DNA of 11,054 bases from Opitutales bacterium. Lineage in GTDB: Bacteria; Verrucomicrobiota; Verrucomicrobiia; Opitutales; Intestinicryptomonadaceae. Below are positions 6,177 to 11,054 of the stretch, one piece after another. The notes beneath the pieces are model-generated. The model worked only from the letters and a program-made list of their open reading frames with translations, had not been told where the DNA came from and did no database searches. The DNA lies in the NCBI GenBank assembly GCA_021641325.1, contig JAJXPD010000063.1:1-11054 (forward strand). The letters are read 5' to 3'. Within the stretch, counting starts at the first letter, position 1, and each line of letters opens with the position of its first letter. Made by a program: the position numbers and the translations under genes.

Positions 6177-9100
6177 CTACTTGGCGCGTTCGACGATTTC
6201 GAAGAACAACCCGACGTGTTCGGACGTGTCCAGCTCTATCTTCATGACGCCGTTTTCGATTTCGAAGGGGATTTTCTCCGCGCGCGCGCCGTTCATTTTC
6301 AGCCTGAAAAAGTCGAACTTTTTGGAGGCGTCGAGTTTCAGCTCGGCGGAAAGTTTCGCCGTCTGCACGAGAATCGGCGGCTTGCCCCACGCGTTGATTT
6401 TCCTGCGCGAGCTTGAAAGCCCCACCCCGCTCGTAACGGTGTCGGTCGCGAACACAAGCACCATGCGCGACGACCCGCGAATCGGCTTTCCGTCAATCGA
6501 GACCACCGCCACCGATGCGTCCGCCCCGCAGGACTTCACGTTGAAGTCGCCGAGGTTCGCGCCCTCGCCCGCGTTGAGCACCGCCGCCTGACTCTTCGGC
6601 GTGGAGACCGTAAGCCTGCGCTTTTTGACGTCCATGAGGATTTCGCCGGTGTCGCTCTGGTAGATTTCGTTGGCGGGGTCGGAGATGTTATCCGCGGGAA
6701 GGATTCCGCGCTTTTTGAAGTCGCCGACAATGTCGGCGGTTTTGAAGTCCGCGCCGATTGTCTTGCCGACCTCCGCAAAGTTCATGGCGACCTCGACCGC
6801 CGACGCCCCCACGGGCGACATCGCCATGTCGGGCGACTTTACCTCGACCGCCTTGATCTCTTCGAGCTTGCGGCCGTCGGGGAAAGACAGCGCAAAGCCC
6901 GTCATCAGCGAAATCCTCGACTGCTGGTCGTTTACCGCGTACGCCACGTTCGGGCTTTTTTCGAAGAACTCCCTTCCGTAGACGACGTCTATTCTGTGCG
7001 GCGAACGCTTTACGTCGCCGCGCTTGAAGAGGAAGTTCGTGAGGAAGTCGTTTGCGCGGAACACGGGGTTTACGCCGATTCCGAAAAACGAGAGCCTTCG
7101 CGGGGCGAACGCCACGGGGCTGTCGAACGCAACGAGCGCGTTGTAGCCCTGCAAGGCGGAGTACGCGGGGAATAGCACGCCCGCCTCGTGCGCGTATTTG
7201 TTGAAGTAGCAGTGCTGGTACTCGGTGACTGCGATTGGCATTCCAGAAACGCGCTTGACGACCGTCCCGCGCCAGTATCCGCCCGCGTTGCCTATCGAGC
7301 TGTTCTGGTACACGTCCGCGCCGAGCGAGTACGACGACGGGTGCGCGTGGTAGGTGTTTACCGCCGTGTAGCTGCCGCCCTCGGAGCTAAGGTATGTCCA
7401 GAAGACGTTTTTTAGGCAGTTGTTCTGGTGCGTGGGAATTTTCATGCCGATTTCCCCGCGCACGACATTCTCGCAAAACGCCTGCATGTCCTCCATCGCG
7501 CCGATTAGGAACTGCGTGAAAACCGGATTCCCCGACCTGTTCGGATGCGGCGAGACATCGACCTGTTCGAACTTGTCGAACGCGCCGTTGTATGTCCACG
7601 GCTTGCCGATTCCGTCGCAATATGCGAGAAATTCGGAAACGCTCTTGAAGCGTTTTGAGAGGTATTCCGCGAATTTCGCGTTGACGAGCTTTCTGCCTTC
7701 TTCGGTAATCGCGTTGTAGACTGCGATTCCGAGCTCAAACTCGTTCCAGTACTCGATTGCCGCAATGGACGGGTCGTCCTTCCACGCCTTGCCCGTGTAG
7801 GGGTTGACGTGTTCGAGCTGCATTTTGGCGAGCTTGCGCCACGCCTCGCGCACGGCGGGATCGCCCAGCATCATCTTGACCTTCACGGTAAAGCGGTCGT
7901 TCCAAGTGAACGACGGGTCGCCGGTGTCGTGGCTGCAAATGTAGAAGAACGAGTAAATGCCCTCGCGTCCGAGCGCGTGGAGGAAGTAGTCGTACAAATC
8001 GCGGTTGAGGGGCTTGAGCTTGTAGGGGGCTTCGAACTCGCCCTTGCCCTTCATCGCAAAACGCCAGCGGATTGCGTTGTAGCCCTGCTTTTTCAGCTCC
8101 GCAACGTACTTGTCGATTTCCTCGTGCGTATTGATGTTCCAGCCGAAGCCGCAAATCAGCTCGAAGAAGTTCGCGCTCTTGAAGCGGATTTCCTCGTCGG
8201 GTCTGTCCTCGAAAACGAAGCCGCCGTTTTTGCCGATTTTCACCCTGCCGTACTTCCCGGCGGGCGCGCCCCGCGCGACGGATTCCGACATGTCGAGAGC
8301 CGAGCCTTTCTCGATTGCGAACGTGTCGATGTCGAGCGGCTTCCAGACGGCGGGATCGAATTTCAGGTTTTCGGTCGTGTTGACCTCGCGAGAGGACACC
8401 GTCGCCGCGACGATTTCCCAGTGCGCGCTCCGCAGAAGCTCGAAGCTCACCGACGCGATGTCGGCGAGTCCGTCGCCGCCGACGAGGTCGAAGCGGCTCA
8501 TGTATAGCACGCCGGTTTTCGATTTTTTGTCGTTGACGAAAACGGGAAGCGCGTTGTCGAACGCAGCGGGGTTTTCGGTAGCCCGCCAGATGTCGGTCTT
8601 GCAGGCGACGAGCAGTTTCTTGTCGCGCCCGTCGGCGAATTTTACGGTAATTCTGCCGAGGTTTCCGTTGGCGTCGCCGCCCGCCGTGTGCAGAACGTAG
8701 AGGTATTTTCCGCGCGGAAGCGCGCCCGAAAAATCCACTTTCGCCGAATCGCCCTTGCGGGTGATGACAACCGCCGACGCCCCCTCGTTGCGGTCGGCGT
8801 TTGTAATTTTGAATTTCATTCCGCCGTAGACGCGCCCAAGTTTGGGGGCTTTAAGTTTCGAGAACGCGGGCAGGACGCCGTCGCCCGCGCCAGCTTTGAA
8901 GTCGGAGTTCGCCGCTTTCGACAAATCGACGCAGAATGAGTCTTCCCAGCCGTCGCCGCAAGACACCCGCGCGGAAAATTCCGTGCGCACGCCCTTGACG
9001 AGCCTTATTTTGTGCGAAATGCGCTTCGAGCGCGTAGTCTCCGCGCACATTCCGCCACCGCTTTCGACGGGGTTCGGCACTATCGCCACCCTGCCCGTCG

Positions 9101-9467
9101 GCTTCCAGCCGCCAAGACCGTCTTTGAAGTCGAAGCCCGCCGCGCCTTTGATGTCTGTAAAATAGACCGCCAACGGCGTTTTGCCCTCGCCCGCGCGGAG
9201 TTCCAGCACGGCGTCGCCGTCGGCTTCGGGCACAAGCGCGAATTTCATTTCGCGGAACTTGTTTGAGGACGCCTCGCGAGCGAAGACTTTTACGTCCGCG
9301 CCGCCCGACACTTTGCAGTTCGTGGCGTCTGCGTCTATTTTAACGGGGACTGCCGTGCGCAGCACGGCCTCCGCAGGAATTTTTTTCGCGGGGATTTTCG
9401 TCTGCGAAAAAAGCGCGGATACCGTTGCCAGTATCCACGCCGTTGAAATTATAGCATATCTTAACAT
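6177..9467 (-). CDS. Large secreted clan GH-A-like glycoside hydrolase
   Basis: 1096-aa exported protein: residues 1-21 form a signal peptide (MLRYAIISTAWILATVSALFS), with no lipobox Cys. Residues about 30-425 look like beta-sandwich domains, including a jelly-roll-like stretch at 110-185. A TIM barrel begins near FFELICGFGWN (434-443). The likely acid/base is Glu576 in EYWNEFELG and the likely nucleophile Glu749 in PIAVTEYQH, the pattern of retaining clan GH-A enzymes (GH5/GH42/GH2-type folds). PTHQNNC (678-684) and NTYHAHPSSY (704-713) are shared with the neighbouring paralog and probably line the active site. The C-terminal 160 residues carry YQSDTGEI (936-943) and LTVSTPKSQA (952-961), a pattern I associate with accessory beta domains of such enzymes. 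I cannot assign a CAZy family or substrate. It starts 3 bp after the stop of the paralogous gene, so the two are co-transcribed. Confidence 0.78.
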   Translation of the reverse strand: MLRYAIISTAWILATVSALFSQTKIPAKKIPAEAVLRTAVPVKIDADATNCKVSGGADVKVFAREASSNKFREMKFALVPEADGDAVLELRAGEGKTPLAVYFTDIKGAAGFDFKDGLGGWKPTGRVAIVPNPVESGGGMCAETTRSKRISHKIRLVKGVRTEFSARVSCGDGWEDSFCVDLSKAANSDFKAGAGDGVLPAFSKLKAPKLGRVYGGMKFKITNADRNEGASAVVITRKGDSAKVDFSGALPRGKYLYVLHTAGGDANGNLGRITVKFADGRDKKLLVACKTDIWRATENPAAFDNALPVFVNDKKSKTGVLYMSRFDLVGGDGLADIASVSFELLRSAHWEIVAATVSSREVNTTENLKFDPAVWKPLDIDTFAIEKGSALDMSESVARGAPAGKYGRVKIGKNGGFVFEDRPDEEIRFKSANFFELICGFGWNINTHEEIDKYVAELKKQGYNAIRWRFAMKGKGEFEAPYKLKPLNRDLYDYFLHALGREGIYSFFYICSHDTGDPSFTWNDRFTVKVKMMLGDPAVREAWRKLAKMQLEHVNPYTGKAWKDDPSIAAIEYWNEFELGIAVYNAITEEGRKLVNAKFAEYLSKRFKSVSEFLAYCDGIGKPWTYNGAFDKFEQVDVSPHPNRSGNPVFTQFLIGAMEDMQAFCENVVRGEIGMKIPTHQNNCLKNVFWTYLSSEGGSYTAVNTYHAHPSSYSLGADVYQNSSIGNAGGYWRGTVVKRVSGMPIAVTEYQHCYFNKYAHEAGVLFPAYSALQGYNALVAFDSPVAFAPRRLSFFGIGVNPVFRANDFLTNFLFKRGDVKRSPHRIDVVYGREFFEKSPNVAYAVNDQQSRISLMTGFALSFPDGRKLEEIKAVEVKSPDMAMSPVGASAVEVAMNFAEVGKTIGADFKTADIVGDFKKRGILPADNISDPANEIYQSDTGEILMDVKKRRLTVSTPKSQAAVLNAGEGANLGDFNVKSCGADASVAVVSIDGKPIRGSSRMVLVFATDTVTSGVGLSSSRRKINAWGKPPILVQTAKLSAELKLDASKKFDFFRLKMNGARAEKIPFEIENGVMKIELDTSEHVGLFFEIVERAK
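7790..7823. repeat. 34-bp direct repeat, copy in the 1096-aa hydrolase
   Basis: This 34-bp block is identical to 11012-11045, 3222 bp away, and encodes the conserved MQLEHVNPYTG region in both hydrolases. It is the longest exact match I noticed between the paralogs, and shows their common origin or recent sequence exchange. It is coding DNA, not a mobile repeat. Confidence 0.8.
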
Positions 9468-9470
9468 AAA

Positions 9471-11054
9471 CTATTCCGAAACGATTTCGAAGAACACCGC
9501 CGTGTGCTTTGCCGTGTCGAGTTCCAGCTTCATCACGCCGTCGGCGGAGACTTCGCAGGGGATTTTTTCGACGCGTTCGCCGTTCATTTTCAGCGAATAC
9601 ACCGCGTACTTTTTGTTCGGCGCAAGCTTCAATTCGGCGGAAAGTTTGCCGGTTTCGATAAGCACGGGCATGCCGCCCCAAGCCGTTACGAACAGCCTGT
9701 TTTTCGACACGCCGAAGCCCTTCATGACGGCGTCGGTGTTGTATGTGAGAACAAGCCTGTCGGATTCGGCAATCGGCTTGTCGTCAACCGCCGAGACCGC
9801 GATTGCCGCGTTCGCCGTGGACGATTTCACCGTGAGCCTGCCGAGCTTTTCGTTTTTGAGCGTCGAGCGCATTACGATAGCCTCCGACTTCGGGCTTACG
9901 ACTTTCATCATGTTCTCCTTCGAGCGCATTGTGATTTCGCCCGTGTCGCTCTGGTAGACGCCGTTTGCGGGGTCGGAGATGTTGTCGGCCGGGAGTATTC
10001 CCTTTGCCTTCAATTCCTTTGCGAATTCGGCGATGTTGAATTTGCCGTCGGGCGAAATCGACATCGTGGCGGGCTTTACCGACACTTTTTTAAGCTCGTC
10101 GATTTTCCTCGCCGTCGGGAAGTTGAGGGCAAAGCCCGTCATGAGCGCGATTTTCGTGCGGTCGGAGGCGGCTGGCATTCCGATTGCCTGACTCTTTTCC
10201 ATCGCCTCCTTGTCGAAGAGAATGTCTACGCGGTTCGGCGAAGTTTTGACGTCGCCGCGGTAGAAGAGGAAGAAGTTGATGAAGTCGTTTGCGCGGAATA
10301 CGGGGTTTTCGGCGACGTTGAAGTAGCCCAGCTCTCCGCCGCGCGGGGCTACCGCCGCGTCGAATACCACGAGCCCGTCGTAGTCGTTTAGAGCCGAGTA
10401 CGCGGGGAATGTCAGCGCCGCCTCGTGCTTGAAGCGGTTGAAGTGGCAGTGCTGGTATTCGGTGATTGTCATGGGCATTCCCGCAACTTTTCGGTTGATT
10501 GTGGAACGCCAGAAGTTGGTTTCGTCGGCGAATTCGCTGGTGTCGTTGACTATGCCGCCGATGAGGTAGGACGACGGGTGAACGAAGTATGTGTTGCACG
10601 CAATGTAGCTGCCTCCCTCCGCGCCGATGAACGACCAGTACAGACGCTTGTTGCAGTTGTTCTGGTGGGTGGGAACTTTCATGCCGATTTCCTTGCGGAC
10701 GAAGTTTTCCCAAAACGCCTGCGTTTCCTCCATCGCCTTGATTACGAAGTGCGCGTACGCCTTCGAGCCGCGGTTGCCCCAGACGGAGAGGTCGGCGTCG
10801 GCGAAGGTTTTAAGAGGCTTTTTCTGTTTCCACGCGGGGTTGTCGGCGAGGAACTTTTCGACCGTTCCGTATTTTCCCTTCAAAAACTCCGCGAACTTCG
10901 AGGCTATCAACGCCTTGCCCTCGGCCGTGAGGTTGGGGTAGTTTTCCGCGCCGATTTCAAACTCGTTCCAGTATTCGAGCGTCGCCACTACGGGGTCGTC
11001 TTTGAGAGCCATGCCCGTGTAGGGGTTGACGTGTTCGAGCTGCATGCGGGCACG
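9471..11054 (-). CDS. Paralogous GH-A-like glycoside hydrolase, partial (5' end missing)
   Basis: The last 527 residues of a second large hydrolase; the frame is open to the window edge. It is clearly homologous to residues 546-1096 of the downstream neighbour: MQLEHVNPYTG, EYWNEFE, GMKVPTHQNNC, NTYFVHPSSY, TITEYQHCHFN, LPADNISDP, YQSDTGEI and the same C-terminal end all recur. Counting from the MQLEHV methionine, the likely acid/base is Glu28 (WNEFE) and the nucleophile Glu196 (TITEY). That methionine (11045) is not the start: the codons before it read RAR, matching LAK at the same place in the paralog, and an N-terminal half should lie outside. Loops differ (ADADLSVWGNRGSKAY against EQVDVSPHPNRSGNPVF; TSEFADETNFW against NSSIGNAGGYW), suggesting different substrate preference. 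Its TAG lies 3 bp before the next gene. Confidence 0.8.
   Translation of the reverse strand, partial: RARMQLEHVNPYTGMALKDDPVVATLEYWNEFEIGAENYPNLTAEGKALIASKFAEFLKGKYGTVEKFLADNPAWKQKKPLKTFADADLSVWGNRGSKAYAHFVIKAMEETQAFWENFVRKEIGMKVPTHQNNCNKRLYWSFIGAEGGSYIACNTYFVHPSSYLIGGIVNDTSEFADETNFWRSTINRKVAGMPMTITEYQHCHFNRFKHEAALTFPAYSALNDYDGLVVFDAAVAPRGGELGYFNVAENPVFRANDFINFFLFYRGDVKTSPNRVDILFDKEAMEKSQAIGMPAASDRTKIALMTGFALNFPTARKIDELKKVSVKPATMSISPDGKFNIAEFAKELKAKGILPADNISDPANGVYQSDTGEITMRSKENMMKVVSPKSEAIVMRSTLKNEKLGRLTVKSSTANAAIAVSAVDDKPIAESDRLVLTYNTDAVMKGFGVSKNRLFVTAWGGMPVLIETGKLSAELKLAPNKKYAVYSLKMNGERVEKIPCEVSADGVMKLELDTAKHTAVFFEIVSE
11012..11045. repeat. 34-bp direct repeat, copy in the partial hydrolase
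   Basis: Second copy of the exact match at 7790-7823, in the same orientation and at the equivalent codons of the paralogous gene. Confidence 0.8.

Noticed and set aside
9504..10391. 295-aa open frame on the + strand
   Set aside because: It is antisense to the partial glycoside hydrolase and rich in Arg, Val, Phe and His without any recognisable motif. It is a shadow of the real gene.
9471..11045. ATG at 11045 as the start of the second hydrolase
   Set aside because: It falls in the middle of a conserved barrel region; the preceding codons remain open and match the paralog, so the gene continues beyond the window.
1..11054. tRNA, rRNA, CRISPR arrays, insertion sequences
   Set aside because: I looked for cloverleaf-like stems, regularly spaced repeats, transposase motifs and terminal inverted repeats and saw none.

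Overview
The window reads as part of a carbohydrate-use locus from a GC-rich, Gram-negative-type bacterium. The gene families (CE7-like esterase, DUF4380, UlaG-like hydrolase, enolase-superfamily dehydratase, very large secreted glycoside hydrolases) and the scarcity of Shine-Dalgarno sites suggest the Verrucomicrobiota/Lentisphaerota or a similar polysaccharide degrader. That placement is inference: no rRNA or marker gene is present.

Layout. A secreted CE7-like acetyl esterase lies alone on the + strand (137-1372), behind a good sigma70-type promoter placed so that the mRNA should begin at or next to the AUG. A 227-bp stretch with no convincing gene follows, then a strong bidirectional terminator (1600-1632) that separates it from everything else, which is on the - strand. 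Read in the - direction, the window opens with two tandem, paralogous, very large glycoside hydrolases: 11054-9471, whose 5' end lies outside the window, and 9467-6177, 1096 aa with a signal peptide. Two consecutive intrinsic terminators (6130-6168 and 6073-6103) close that unit. Next comes a tight four-function operon: an MFS transporter (6014-4743), a DUF4380 mutarotase-like protein (4762-3572), a UlaG-like metallo-beta-lactamase-fold hydrolase (3575-2850) and a galactonate-dehydratase-like enolase-superfamily enzyme (2824-1652).

How it could work together (inference). The secreted hydrolases and the deacetylase would release sugars or acidic sugars from an acetylated polysaccharide. The MFS protein would import the product. 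DUF4380 could act on a ring form, the MBL enzyme could open a lactone to an aldonate, and the dehydratase would give a 2-keto-3-deoxy acid. The dehydrogenase, kinase and aldolase needed to complete such a route are not in this window.

Most unusual point. The MFS gene is interrupted by one in-frame TAA (5388-5390) exactly in the loop between its two six-helix halves. The frame is intact on both sides, giving two halves of 208 aa each. This could be a nonsense mutation, a base-calling error, readthrough, or a true split transporter.
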